Source: Corynebacterium sp. (GTDB lineage Bacteria > Actinomycetota > Actinomycetes > Mycobacteriales > Mycobacteriaceae). Taken from it: a stretch of 64,000 bases of DNA. Position 1 is the first letter of the stretch. Every line of letters starts with the position of its first letter. Under the pieces are notes generated by a model. That model had not been told where the DNA came from, made no database searches, and saw nothing but the letters and a program-made list of their open reading frames with translations. A program made the translations under genes and the position numbers. Below are positions 34,071-41,767 of this stretch, piece by piece. Where the stretch lies: positions 1-64,000 of the forward strand of contig JAUMUD010000001.1 in NCBI GenBank assembly GCA_030530875.1. Direction: 5' to 3'.

Positions 34071-34737
34071 GACCCTGAATCATTCTCTGCACGTCGACGG
34101 AATTTTCCGCTTCGGCCTCGAGGTAGGCGCGAAGCTGGGCGCGGGCACGGTGGAGACGGCTACGAACAGTACCCATCTTCACACCAAGGGTGGAGCCAAT
34201 TTCCTCATAAGACATACCGACCAGATCGCAGAGCACAATCACAACACGGAAATCAGGGCTGAGACTATCCAGTGCATCCTGCAGGGCTGGGTCCATCTCA
34301 CGCATCTCAAATTCCTGGTCAGGGCTTGGACCCTCAGCCAGCAAGGATTCAAAATTCTCCGGCAGGGTCTGGAAAGTAACCGCATTATTACGGCGACGAA
34401 CCATATCAAGGAAGAGATTAGTGGTGATGCGGTGCAGCCAACCTTCAAAAACACCAGGCTTATAGTCCTTGAGGGAACGGAAAACCCTCATAAAAGTTTC
34501 TTGGGTGAGGTCCTCAGCATCCTGCGCATTACCGCAGAGGCGATAGGCTAGGCGGTAAACCCCATCAGCATGCTCACGAACGAGCTCTTCCCAGGAAGGC
34601 ATGGCGGCAAGACCAGCATCAAAATCGGCTGTCGTCTTTGCTTTCTTCGCGCGGCGCTTCTTTTTGACAGGCGCGCTGGAAGCAATACCGAAGCTCTTAT
34701 GGGAAGTATCCATAGAGCTATTCTGCTTCCGGACCAT
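34063..34737 (-). CDS. sigE: ECF RNA polymerase sigma factor SigE
   Basis: This is a 224-residue ECF sigma factor. Region 2 lies at about residues 57-120 ([22 protein letters not shown]) and region 4 at about 155-208 ([29 protein letters not shown]). The N-terminal 45 residues are a basic, Lys/Arg-rich extension. ATG 34737 follows GAAAGGAG at a good distance; ATG 34713 is an alternative. Its own promoter region contains a GGGAAC-N17-CGTT motif of the SigH/SigE type, so it is probably auto-regulated or SigH-controlled. It controls envelope and surface stress genes. Confidence 0.95.
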   Translation of the reverse strand: MVRKQNSSMDTSHKSFGIASSAPVKKKRRAKKAKTTADFDAGLAAMPSWEELVREHADGVYRLAYRLCGNAQDAEDLTQETFMRVFRSLKDYKPGVFEGWLHRITTNLFLDMVRRRNNAVTFQTLPENFESLLAEGPSPDQEFEMREMDPALQDALDSLSPDFRVVIVLCDLVGMSYEEIGSTLGVKMGTVRSRLHRARAQLRAYLEAEAENSVDVQRMIQGRV

Positions 34738-34815
34738 GCTGGGCTCCTTTCAAAAGCCTAGTACTTGTCACTAATTTTACTGGGAATATCCTGGGATATA
34801 AAGCCTTCATAATAT

Positions 34816-34845
34816 CTAACGAATCAGTGCCCCAAAAAGTTCCCC
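34816..34845 (-). promoter_or_regulatory. SigH/SigE-type promoter of sigE
   Basis: GGGAAC (34844-34839), a 17-nt spacer and CGTTAG (34821-34816) match the actinobacterial ECF consensus GGGAA-N16-20-CGTT. The predicted transcript starts about 70 nt before the sigE ATG. Confidence 0.6.
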
Positions 34846-34901
34846 ATACACAATATTTTTCCTTATTTTATTATGGGCATTCAAATTTGGGCAAAATGCG
34901 G

Positions 34902-34907
34902 TATAAC
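34902..34907 (+). promoter_or_regulatory. -10 box of the leaderless methyltransferase mRNA
   Basis: TATAAC ends 7 nt before ATG 34915, so the mRNA probably starts at the initiation codon. The geometry is the same as at 30016-30029. Confidence 0.55.
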
Positions 34908-34914
34908 TATATGC

Positions 34915-35577
34915 ATGGCAAGCCTTCAAGAATTTATTGAATCCCAGGCCCGCACCCAGCTCAATGAGGCAGCTGAGGGGCCGGATTTCCATCGCGCACT
35001 TACTCACGCCCGCGAATATACTGAAGAGCTCAATGTCCATATCCCAAGCCCAGCTGCCTGCGATTTTATTAGCTCCGTGGCTGGTTGCTTCCCTGGACGC
35101 AACGCCATTGTGATTTCCTCCGCCTCCCCAGTGCTGAGCATCCATGTGGCCTATAACCTGGGTGGTGGCGCGGTGACCGTGCTCGAGCCTGAGGCTGAAA
35201 CCCTGGCCACCATCAAGGAAGTTTTTGCTGAGGCTGGTCTTCGCCCAAATACTCATAGGTTCCTGAGCACCCGCAGGCTTGATGTGCTGACTCGTCTTGC
35301 GGATGCAAGTTATTCCTTTATTTATTGTGCCCTGCAGCCCGCTGATATGGGTAAGTTTGTTGAGGTGGCTTGGCCACTTCTCCATGAGGGTGGCACGATG
35401 ATTCTTGATAATCTGCTGCTTGATGGCACTGTTGGTGATAGCAGCCGCAGGGATAGCAATACTGCTAATGCCCGCGAGGCACTCACCTATATTGAGACCT
35501 TGACTGATGCCACCATTTCTTATGTGCCTTTGGATGGCGGTTTGGTCATGATTACTAAGCGTGCTGAAGCCAAGTAG
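34915..35577 (+). CDS. O-methyltransferase-family protein
   Basis: This 220-residue class I SAM-dependent methyltransferase is of the Methyltransf_3 type and is the equivalent of Rv1220c. Its position divergent from sigE is conserved in actinobacteria. The acidic SAM-binding strand end (TVLEPEAET) and YSFIYCALQPADMGKFVEVAWPLLHEGGTMILDNLL are visible. The usual DGxK near strand 4 and the Asp that binds metal in catechol methyltransferases are weak (CALQPAD instead of IDADK). ATG 34915 suits the leaderless promoter. The substrate is unknown. Confidence 0.8.
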   Translation: MASLQEFIESQARTQLNEAAEGPDFHRALTHAREYTEELNVHIPSPAACDFISSVAGCFPGRNAIVISSASPVLSIHVAYNLGGGAVTVLEPEAETLATIKEVFAEAGLRPNTHRFLSTRRLDVLTRLADASYSFIYCALQPADMGKFVEVAWPLLHEGGTMILDNLLLDGTVGDSSRRDSNTANAREALTYIETLTDATISYVPLDGGLVMITKRAEAK

Positions 35578-35632
35578 TCGCGTTATAAATCTAGATCGGC
35601 TCTGCTTATTTTTCTTATCCAGGCTTTCTTAT

Positions 35633-35638
35633 TAGTCT
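35633..35638 (+). promoter_or_regulatory. Probable -10 box of scrB and overlapping inverted repeat
   Basis: TAGTCT ends 6 nt before the ATG at 35645. The same hexamer serves dapE. An inverted repeat TATCCAG (35616-35622) and CTGGATA (35637-35643) brackets it and could be an operator. Confidence 0.4.
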
Positions 35639-35644
35639 GGATAT

Positions 35645-37045
35645 ATGCCTAATAAGAATGCATCTTTTCTGCGCCCGTACTATCATCTGACGGCTGCCAC
35701 GGGTCGAATCAATGACCCAAATGGTGTTTATATTGAGGGAAATCTCCTCCACTGCTATTTCCAGACTGATCCGATGTGGCCCCTTGCCACTAAGCGGACT
35801 GGTTGGGGTCATGCATATACCAAGCTTGAGGCAGCTAAGCCTGAAGCTTGGGTCCATCTTCCTGATGCTCTTGCCCCAACGGTCGATTATGATGACCGTG
35901 GCTGCTATTCCGGTAGTGCAGTGCTGGTTGATGGTGAGCTCGAACTCTTCTATACCGGTAATTCCAAGCCAGGTGGCAACCGCCGCGCCACCCAGAACCT
36001 TGTTCATGTGAGCGACCGCCTCACTGAGGATTCTGTCAGCTTCAATCAGACCGGAGGCTCCCATCGACGCAGTTCTCTCAATCCGCTTATCGACGGCCCA
36101 GCAGAAGGCTATACCAACCACTACCGCGATCCGCAGATTACTTTGCGCGATGGCGTATGGACCATGATTTTGGGTGCTCAGCGCGTGGATGAAACTGGTG
36201 CTGCAGTTCTCTATACCTCCACTGATCGCCGCACATGGAATTTCAAGGGCGAGATCACCTTTGATCTGACAAATGCCCAGCCAGGCGGCGCCCCAGATTT
36301 GATTCCTGGTGGCTATATGTGGGAGTGCCCAAACCTTGTCACCCTTCATGATGAAGTGCGAGGTGAGGACCTCGATATTCTTATCTTCCTTCCGCAGGGT
36401 TTGGAGCCACAGGGCTTCCACTATGCAAATAACCACCAGTGTGGATATGTCGTCGGCAAGCTAGAAGGGACAACCTTCCATGTTTTGCGAGGCTTTACTG
36501 AGCTTGACCATGGTTTCGAGTTCTATGCGCCACAGGTGGCTTTCAATAACTCCAATCCTGCAATTCCGCCAGTAATGATTGGTTGGCTTGGCCTTCCTGA
36601 CCAGGACGATCAGCCAAGCAAGGACGAGCATTGGATGCATACTCTCACCCTGATTCGTGAGCTAAGTCTCAAGGATTTGCATCTTTATCAATATCCACGT
36701 GCAGTTTTGCCAACTGCGCCAGAGCTCGGTGTACACGATGCGGAGTTTGAAATGACTCCAGGTTCAGCAGTAAATCTGCTGGATGCCAATGGTAAAACTG
36801 CCATGACCGTCTCCCTGGATGAGGAGCGAGTGCTGAAACTCGACCGCTCAGGTCAGAATTACCACACAGATGTGGACTTCCGGGCAGTTAAGTTACCGGA
36901 AACCCACAAACCAACAGTGCATGTTGTGCGAATTATTGTCGATGCATCTACCGTGGAGGTATATGTCAACGGCGGATCTATCGCAGCAGCGTCCCGAATT
37001 TACCCGGATACGGCAATTATTGCACTAGAAGTGCAGGATAAATAG
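35645..37045 (+). CDS. scrB: Sucrose-6-phosphate hydrolase (GH32)
   Basis: The 466-residue enzyme cleaves sucrose 6-phosphate, made by the PTS transporter encoded next, into glucose 6-phosphate and fructose. It is a GH32 five-bladed propeller: nucleophile motif INDPNG near residue 22, transition-state Asp in YRDPQ near 161, and acid/base Glu in WECPNL near 223. A C-terminal beta-sandwich follows (STVEVYVNGG). No signal peptide is seen, which fits an intracellular substrate. ptsS follows after a hairpin. Confidence 0.93.
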   Translation: MPNKNASFLRPYYHLTAATGRINDPNGVYIEGNLLHCYFQTDPMWPLATKRTGWGHAYTKLEAAKPEAWVHLPDALAPTVDYDDRGCYSGSAVLVDGELELFYTGNSKPGGNRRATQNLVHVSDRLTEDSVSFNQTGGSHRRSSLNPLIDGPAEGYTNHYRDPQITLRDGVWTMILGAQRVDETGAAVLYTSTDRRTWNFKGEITFDLTNAQPGGAPDLIPGGYMWECPNLVTLHDEVRGEDLDILIFLPQGLEPQGFHYANNHQCGYVVGKLEGTTFHVLRGFTELDHGFEFYAPQVAFNNSNPAIPPVMIGWLGLPDQDDQPSKDEHWMHTLTLIRELSLKDLHLYQYPRAVLPTAPELGVHDAEFEMTPGSAVNLLDANGKTAMTVSLDEERVLKLDRSGQNYHTDVDFRAVKLPETHKPTVHVVRIIVDASTVEVYVNGGSIAAASRIYPDTAIIALEVQDK

Positions 37046-37070
37046 GCATTTACCGATTTTGCATAAACTA

Positions 37071-37118
37071 TGTGAGAAATCTCAAATTACTTTAAGTTGA
37101 AGATTGGGATTTCTCACA
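37071..37118 (+). terminator. Hairpin between scrB and ptsS
   Basis: TGTGAGAAATC and GATTTCTCACA pair perfectly over 11 bp around a 26-nt loop, followed by TTATTCTT. It is probably a terminator or processing hairpin for scrB. Confidence 0.5.
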
Positions 37119-37142
37119 TTATTCTTAGCTTCATACACATAG

Positions 37143-37185
37143 CAACGCAATCGGAATGCGCGCGTTGAAGATGTGTGCATATAAC
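37143..37185 (+). promoter_or_regulatory. Candidate ptsS promoter and operator
   Basis: The dyad CAACGC (37143-37148) and GCGTTG (37162-37167) overlaps the expected -35 region. TATAAC at 37180-37185 is the -10 candidate, 23 nt before the ATG. The layout suits repression by a SugR- or LacI-type sugar regulator. None is encoded nearby. Confidence 0.4.
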
Positions 37186-37208
37186 CTAAGAATATGAAAG
37201 GTTCCGAA

Positions 37209-39179
37209 ATGGACCATGCTGCAGTTGCGCGTCGAGTGCTAGAAGCCCTCGATGGCGCAGATAATATTAAAGCCGCGGCCCACTGTGCCACACGTCTGCG
37301 CCTTGTACTCGATGACTCTGGTCGAGTAAATAAGGCTGCGCTGGAGAACGACCCAGACCTCAAGGGCATCTTTGAGGCCGGTGGTATGTTCCAGATTATT
37401 GTCGGCCCTGGCGATGTTGACCTTGTTTATGCTGAGCTCGTTAAGATTGCTGGCGTCCGTGAGGTTTCCACTGAGGAGCTCAAGGATGTTGCTGCTAAGC
37501 AGGGTAACTGGTTCTCTCGTGCGGTCAAGGTTTTGGCCGATATCTTCGTTCCGCTGATTCCAATTCTTGTTGGTGGCGGTCTTTTGATGGCTATTAACAA
37601 CATCCTCACCGCTGAGGGTCTCTTTGGTAGCCAGTCCCTGGTCGAGCGCTATAGCGGCATTACTGACCTCGCTTCCTTTATTAATGTCCTTGCTTCCGCA
37701 CCATTCGCCTTCCTCCCAATTCTGGTTGGCTTTACTGCTACCAAGCGCTTTGGTGGTAACCCATATCTTGGTGCTGGTATGGCTATGGCCATGGTTATGC
37801 CTTCTCTGGTTAATGGCTATAACGTGGCCGAGACCATTGCTGAGGGCAAGATGGAGTACTGGAACCTCTTTGGCCTGCATGTTGCTCAGGCCGGTTATCA
37901 GGGTACCGTTCTTCCTATTCTGCTCGTTGCCTGGATTCTTTCCGTTATTGAGAAGTTCCTCCACTCCAAGCTGCGTGGTACCACGGACTTCCTCGTGACC
38001 CCACTGGTTACCCTGCTGGTTACCGGCTTTGTTACCTTCATTGCTGTGGGTCCTGCCATGCGCTGGCTTGGCGACGAATTCGCCTCCGCCCTCCAGTGGG
38101 TCTATGATTCCACCGGTCCTGTTGGTGGCTTCCTCTTCGGTCTGGTGTACTCCCCTATTGTTATTACGGGTCTGCACCAGTCCTTCCCACCAGTGGAGCT
38201 CCAGCTCTTCGCCGCAGGTGGTTCCTTCATCTTCGCTACTGCTTCCATGGCTAATATCGCTCAGGGTGGTGCTACCCTGGCCGTCGCTCTTAAGACCAAG
38301 GATGAGAAGCTCAAGGGTCTTGCTACCGCTTCTGGCGTTTCCGCTTGCTTCGGTATTACCGAGCCAGCCATCTTCGGTGTGAACCTGCGTCTGCGTTGGC
38401 CTTTCTACATCGCCATGGGCGCTTCCGCTGTGGCCTCCGCTCTGATTGCGATCTTCAAGGTTAAGGCTATCGCTCTTGGTGCTGCTGGCATTATCGGCTT
38501 TGTTTCCATCAAGGCCTCCAGTATCCCAATGTTCTTCGTCTGCTTGATCATCAGCTTCCTGATTGCCTTCATTGGTTCTTATGTTTATGCCACCATCCGT
38601 CCAGGTGTTGCTACCCCTGATGCTGATGGTGAGGCTGCTGCAGCCGCTGCCGCTGCTGCTCATGAGGCCAAGGTTGAGGCTCCAACCACCCCAGTTCTTG
38701 AGACCCTGGCTTCCCCACTGACCGGTAAGCTCATTGCTCTCCATGAGGTGAAGGACGCTATGTTCGCTGGCGGCAAGCTTGGCCCAGGCGCTGCGATTGT
38801 TCCTTCCGAGGGTGTGCTTCGCGCTCCTGCTTCCGGCACCATCAAGGTTGCTTACCCAACCGGCCACGCCTTTGCTATTAAGACTGAGGATGGCGTTGAG
38901 GTGCTCATGCACATCGGCTTCGATACCGTCAATATGAAGGGTGACGGCTTCTCCCCTAAGGTCGCCAAGGGTGACACTGTGGAGAAGGGTCAGGTTCTTT
39001 GCGAATTCGACATCGAAAAGATCAAGGCTGCCGGTTATGACACCGCAACCCCAATTGTGGTCTCAAATTACCGCAAGATGGGTACTGTGATGACGGTTAC
39101 AGAACCGGGCGAGGTTACCGCAGGTGACGCTCTGCTCGAGGTTCACGAACCAGAACCGGCTCCTGCAACCCAGGCCTAA
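37209..39179 (+). CDS. ptsS: Sucrose-specific PTS enzyme IIBCA
   Basis: The 656-residue PTS permease takes up and phosphorylates sucrose. IIB comes first, with the phospho-cysteine in AAHCATRLR near residue 26. A ten-span IIC follows at about 100-480, with VYSPIVITGLHQSF. After an Ala-rich linker, a Crr-like IIA carries the phospho-His in MHIGFDTVN near 570. It matches C. glutamicum PtsS along its whole length, including MDHAAVARRVL at the start. ATG 37209 is preceded by GAAAGG; the in-frame ATG at 37194 is less likely. Confidence 0.96.
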   Translation: MDHAAVARRVLEALDGADNIKAAAHCATRLRLVLDDSGRVNKAALENDPDLKGIFEAGGMFQIIVGPGDVDLVYAELVKIAGVREVSTEELKDVAAKQGNWFSRAVKVLADIFVPLIPILVGGGLLMAINNILTAEGLFGSQSLVERYSGITDLASFINVLASAPFAFLPILVGFTATKRFGGNPYLGAGMAMAMVMPSLVNGYNVAETIAEGKMEYWNLFGLHVAQAGYQGTVLPILLVAWILSVIEKFLHSKLRGTTDFLVTPLVTLLVTGFVTFIAVGPAMRWLGDEFASALQWVYDSTGPVGGFLFGLVYSPIVITGLHQSFPPVELQLFAAGGSFIFATASMANIAQGGATLAVALKTKDEKLKGLATASGVSACFGITEPAIFGVNLRLRWPFYIAMGASAVASALIAIFKVKAIALGAAGIIGFVSIKASSIPMFFVCLIISFLIAFIGSYVYATIRPGVATPDADGEAAAAAAAAAHEAKVEAPTTPVLETLASPLTGKLIALHEVKDAMFAGGKLGPGAAIVPSEGVLRAPASGTIKVAYPTGHAFAIKTEDGVEVLMHIGFDTVNMKGDGFSPKVAKGDTVEKGQVLCEFDIEKIKAAGYDTATPIVVSNYRKMGTVMTVTEPGEVTAGDALLEVHEPEPAPATQA

Positions 39180-39196
39180 TTTTTGCACAGCATTCT

Positions 39197-39224
39197 AAGC
39201 CCACGGTCTTCGGACTGTGGGCTT
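39197..39224 (+). terminator. Terminator of ptsS
   Basis: AAGCCCACGGTC and GACTGTGGGCTT close on a TTCG tetraloop 17 nt after the stop codon. The T-run is short. Confidence 0.75.
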
Positions 39225-39228
39225 TCAC

Positions 39229-39234
39229 TATAAT
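39229..39234 (+). promoter_or_regulatory. -10 box of the alsD operon
   Basis: TATAAT lies 44 nt before the alsD ATG and directly after the ptsS terminator, so alsD and the GH32-like gene probably form their own transcript. Confidence 0.5.
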
Positions 39235-39278
39235 TGGGGACGGATAAAACACTGTACTTTCGTCAAAAAGGTAGAAGC

Positions 39279-40040
39279 ATGTCTGAATTTAACACCCCAG
39301 CAAAAATCAACCGCAAGCTCCCAATTGAGCGTCATTCCATTTTCCAGAACTCCCTTATGACTGCTCTTCTTGATGGCATTTATGATGGCGAGATGACCAT
39401 CGGTGAGCTTCTAGGCCACGGCAACTTTGGCCTAGGCACCTTCGATGCCCTCGATGGTGAGATGGTCATCCTTGATGGTGTCTGCTATCAGCTCTTCGGG
39501 GATGGTACTGCCCGTATCGCGGACCTCACCCAGCACTCCCCTTATGCTGTTGTCACCAACTTCGTGCCCCGTATTATCGGCGAGGCGCCTCGCGGTGTAG
39601 CCCGTAAGGACCTCTCCCCATTCGTGGCTTCTCTTATGCCTTCTGAGAACTATATGTACGCACTGCGAATTAAGGGTCTTTTCCGCAAGATCACCATGCG
39701 TACTGTTACCAAGCAGTCCAAGCCTTATCGCCCAATGATGCAGGCTACTGGTGATGATGCTGAGGTCGTACTCGAGAATGTCTACGGTACTCTGGCGGGT
39801 TTCCGCACCCCAGTTTATGAGAAGGGCATTTCTGTTCCTGGCTGCCATGTTCACTTCATCAATGATGAGCGCACCACCGGTGGCCACGTTCTTGACTTCG
39901 TCCTTGACGAGGGCACTGTCGAGCTATGCCCTGGCACGGATCTTAACCTTCGCCTACCATTGACTCATGACTTCTCTACGGCTTCCCTCGACCCAGAAGA
40001 CCTGGATCACCAGCTTCATGCCGTAGAAATTAAGGATTAA
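39279..40040 (+). CDS. alsD: Alpha-acetolactate decarboxylase
   Basis: The 253-residue enzyme decarboxylates alpha-acetolactate to acetoin, drawing off pyruvate in overflow metabolism. The motifs HGNFGLGTFDALDGEMVILDG near residue 47 and GCHVHFINDERTTGGHVLD near 190 hold the three zinc-binding histidines and the conserved Glu/Arg. ATG 39279 is preceded by AAAGGTAG. The next gene starts 12 nt after its stop, so the two are co-transcribed. No acetolactate synthase or butanediol dehydrogenase gene is in the window. Confidence 0.93.
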   Translation: MSEFNTPAKINRKLPIERHSIFQNSLMTALLDGIYDGEMTIGELLGHGNFGLGTFDALDGEMVILDGVCYQLFGDGTARIADLTQHSPYAVVTNFVPRIIGEAPRGVARKDLSPFVASLMPSENYMYALRIKGLFRKITMRTVTKQSKPYRPMMQATGDDAEVVLENVYGTLAGFRTPVYEKGISVPGCHVHFINDERTTGGHVLDFVLDEGTVELCPGTDLNLRLPLTHDFSTASLDPEDLDHQLHAVEIKD

Positions 40041-40052
40041 ACAGGAGCACTT

Positions 40053-41333
40053 ATGAGTTTTCCACACCGCCCTGAACTCCACTTCACCGCGGATACTGGC
40101 ACCTTGGACTCCCCTGCGGGCGTTCTCTACGATAGCCAGTCCGATAGCTTTCATCTCTTCTACCAGTACCAAGAGGACCCTCAGCATGCATTCCGCTGGG
40201 GCCACCAGGTAGCGCAGACCCCGTATACATGGACGAGCTGTGATGATGTGCTGGATGATGATTGCCATGGCGGTGCAGCTGTCCAGAGCGGTGAGGAAAT
40301 TCAGCTCTTTTTCACCACTGAGCGCGGTATTGAGCGCGCAAGCCTCCCATATTCCCCAACCTGGGGTGATTATTCCGAGCAGCTTGACCCAGCCGTGAGC
40401 CGCCAGGGCGTGGTTCCAGGCCTGGAAAAGCACCGCTCCCCATGCATCTATTCCAATCCTAATGGTGGCTGGTATATGCTCACAGTTAATGACCAGTCCC
40501 ATATTGAGCTCTTTGGCTCACAGAACTGCGTGGAGTGGGATTTTATTGGCCCAATGAGCTTCGAGGGCTCCGTCGGCATTCCACTTAATGATTTGCTGCT
40601 TAGCCCACGTATGATTCATCTCATTGATGAGATTGACCAGCAGGGTTATGACGTGCTCATTGCCACCGTGGGCAATACCACTGGCTACATTATTGGGCGT
40701 ATCGACGCCACCCGATTCCACGTCCACACCCCATTTACGCGCCTTGACTGGGGCCATGATTTCATCAGCCCACGCATGAACCATGATGCCGCCCGTTTTG
40801 GCATTGGTTCCATGATCTTTGGTCTTATGAAGGACCCAAGGCCAATCCCTGATGCTTCCGAGCACTGGTCCAATTGCCTGTCCCTCCCACGTGCCCTGCA
40901 CCTGGAGGAAGGTGTGCTCTATCAGGTCCCTGCATCGGGTTTGGCCAAGAATATTAACTTCTCTACCCAGGCGCATTTGTGGAGCGCATTCTTCCACGGT
41001 CTTTCCGAGGGCGGCAAGGTCATTATCGACCTCTTGGATGAGAATGGCGATATTGGCGCTCAGATTCGCTGTGATGCCTCCTCCATCGTCCTTGACCGCT
41101 CGATGAACCCACTTCATGGTTCGGAGGATAAAGCCGCTGTAGCGCCAATTCAGGCCGATCAGCTAAGTATTATTACCGATGGTTCCACCGTCGAAGTCTT
41201 TGCCAATGGTGGTCGCACCACTCTGGCAAGCCGTGTCTTCTTCCACGGTGGCTCGTGTACCGAAGTACGCCTCCATGTTGAGGGCGGAGCACGCGTGAAT
41301 CATATTGCGGAGACCGGTCCAAAGCCGTTCTAG
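40053..41333 (+). CDS. GH32-like protein without catalytic residues
   Basis: The 426-residue protein aligns along its full length with the ScrB at 35645-37045, but the active site is gone. Nucleophile motif INDPNG becomes LDSPAG, RDP becomes RSP near residue 130, and ECP becomes LSPR near 185. The propeller framework and the C-terminal beta-sandwich (STVEVFANGG) are kept, so it is a stable pseudoenzyme and not a decaying gene. It follows alsD by 12 nt with AGGAG upstream. It may bind a fructose-containing sugar or glycan. The function is unknown. Confidence 0.85.
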   Translation: MSFPHRPELHFTADTGTLDSPAGVLYDSQSDSFHLFYQYQEDPQHAFRWGHQVAQTPYTWTSCDDVLDDDCHGGAAVQSGEEIQLFFTTERGIERASLPYSPTWGDYSEQLDPAVSRQGVVPGLEKHRSPCIYSNPNGGWYMLTVNDQSHIELFGSQNCVEWDFIGPMSFEGSVGIPLNDLLLSPRMIHLIDEIDQQGYDVLIATVGNTTGYIIGRIDATRFHVHTPFTRLDWGHDFISPRMNHDAARFGIGSMIFGLMKDPRPIPDASEHWSNCLSLPRALHLEEGVLYQVPASGLAKNINFSTQAHLWSAFFHGLSEGGKVIIDLLDENGDIGAQIRCDASSIVLDRSMNPLHGSEDKAAVAPIQADQLSIITDGSTVEVFANGGRTTLASRVFFHGGSCTEVRLHVEGGARVNHIAETGPKPF

Positions 41334-41343
41334 AAAAGGCTGA

Positions 41344-41372
41344 GGGGCAGAGAAGAAAATCTCCTCTGCCCC
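41344..41372 (+). terminator. Terminator of the alsD operon
   Basis: The arms GGGGCAGAG and CTCTGCCCC close on an 11-nt loop 10 nt after the stop codon. The T-run is weak. Confidence 0.65.
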
Positions 41373-41396
41373 TTGTAGGTTCTCCAGCCCGAGTCC

Positions 41397-41615
41397 CTAA
41401 GGTACATCTTTTAGGGGTGTAGGTTCAACCCCTAGGATGTACCTCAGAAGCTCGTCCCGATCCTCTGACTCTGGTCGAGGACCGATACAAACAGTCTTCC
41501 TGGAAGGCGGCCTAAACCTAGAAGCCCTCGCAGTCAATATTCCGGGTGGTGGCATCAGTACGGGATTCGAAGCACCATACTCAAGGTCTGGATTCTTTCC
41601 AAATTCCTGAACCAT
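41397..41615 (-). CDS. Small hypothetical protein (72 aa)
   Basis: ATG 41615 is preceded by GGAAAGG at about 7 nt, and TATAAA with flanking TAG lies further up at 41660-41668. Both are good signs of a real gene. The product is basic and Pro-rich in its first half (PVLMPPPGILTARASRFRPPSRK) with an acidic helix in the second. It has no known domain or cysteine motif. Its 3' end lies within a strong hairpin at 41400-41444. It may be a small regulatory or structural protein. Confidence 0.45.
   Translation of the reverse strand: MVQEFGKNPDLEYGASNPVLMPPPGILTARASRFRPPSRKTVCIGPRPESEDRDELLRYILGVEPTPLKDVP
41400..41444 (-). repeat. 45-nt long hairpin at the 3' end of the small ORF
   Basis: AGGTACATC and GATGTACCT pair perfectly over 9 bp. 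Inside them AGGGGT and ACCCCT pair over 6 bp around a GTAGGTTCA loop. The structure overlaps the last codons of the small ORF. It may act as its terminator, although a T-run is missing. Confidence 0.55.
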
Positions 41616-41730
41616 GCTTCTCACCTTTCCTATTGATGAAAACCGTTGGTGCAATCAACTTTATACTACTTACCCACGATTTTAAAAATCGAGAAGAAAA
41701 GAATTTTTCAAAATAGCCTCTGAACTGCAA

Positions 41731-41759
41731 AAAGAGGGAATGCTCAGCATTCCCTCTTT
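41731..41759. terminator. Bidirectional terminator after the rlmA-like gene
   Basis: AAAGAGGGAATGCT and AGCATTCCCTCTTT pair over 14 bp; on the minus strand TTTTT follows. It ends the dapE - DivIVA-like - rlmA-like unit. Confidence 0.9.
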
Positions 41760-41767
41760 GGCTCTAA

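Noticed and set aside
37209..39179. A glucose-type or mannitol-type PTS permease
   Set aside because: Residue-level resemblance to corynebacterial PtsS and the neighbouring scrB favour sucrose.
41400..41444. A tRNA or tRNA-like gene
   Set aside because: The GGTTCAA loop resembles a T arm, but no acceptor, D or anticodon arm can be built around it.
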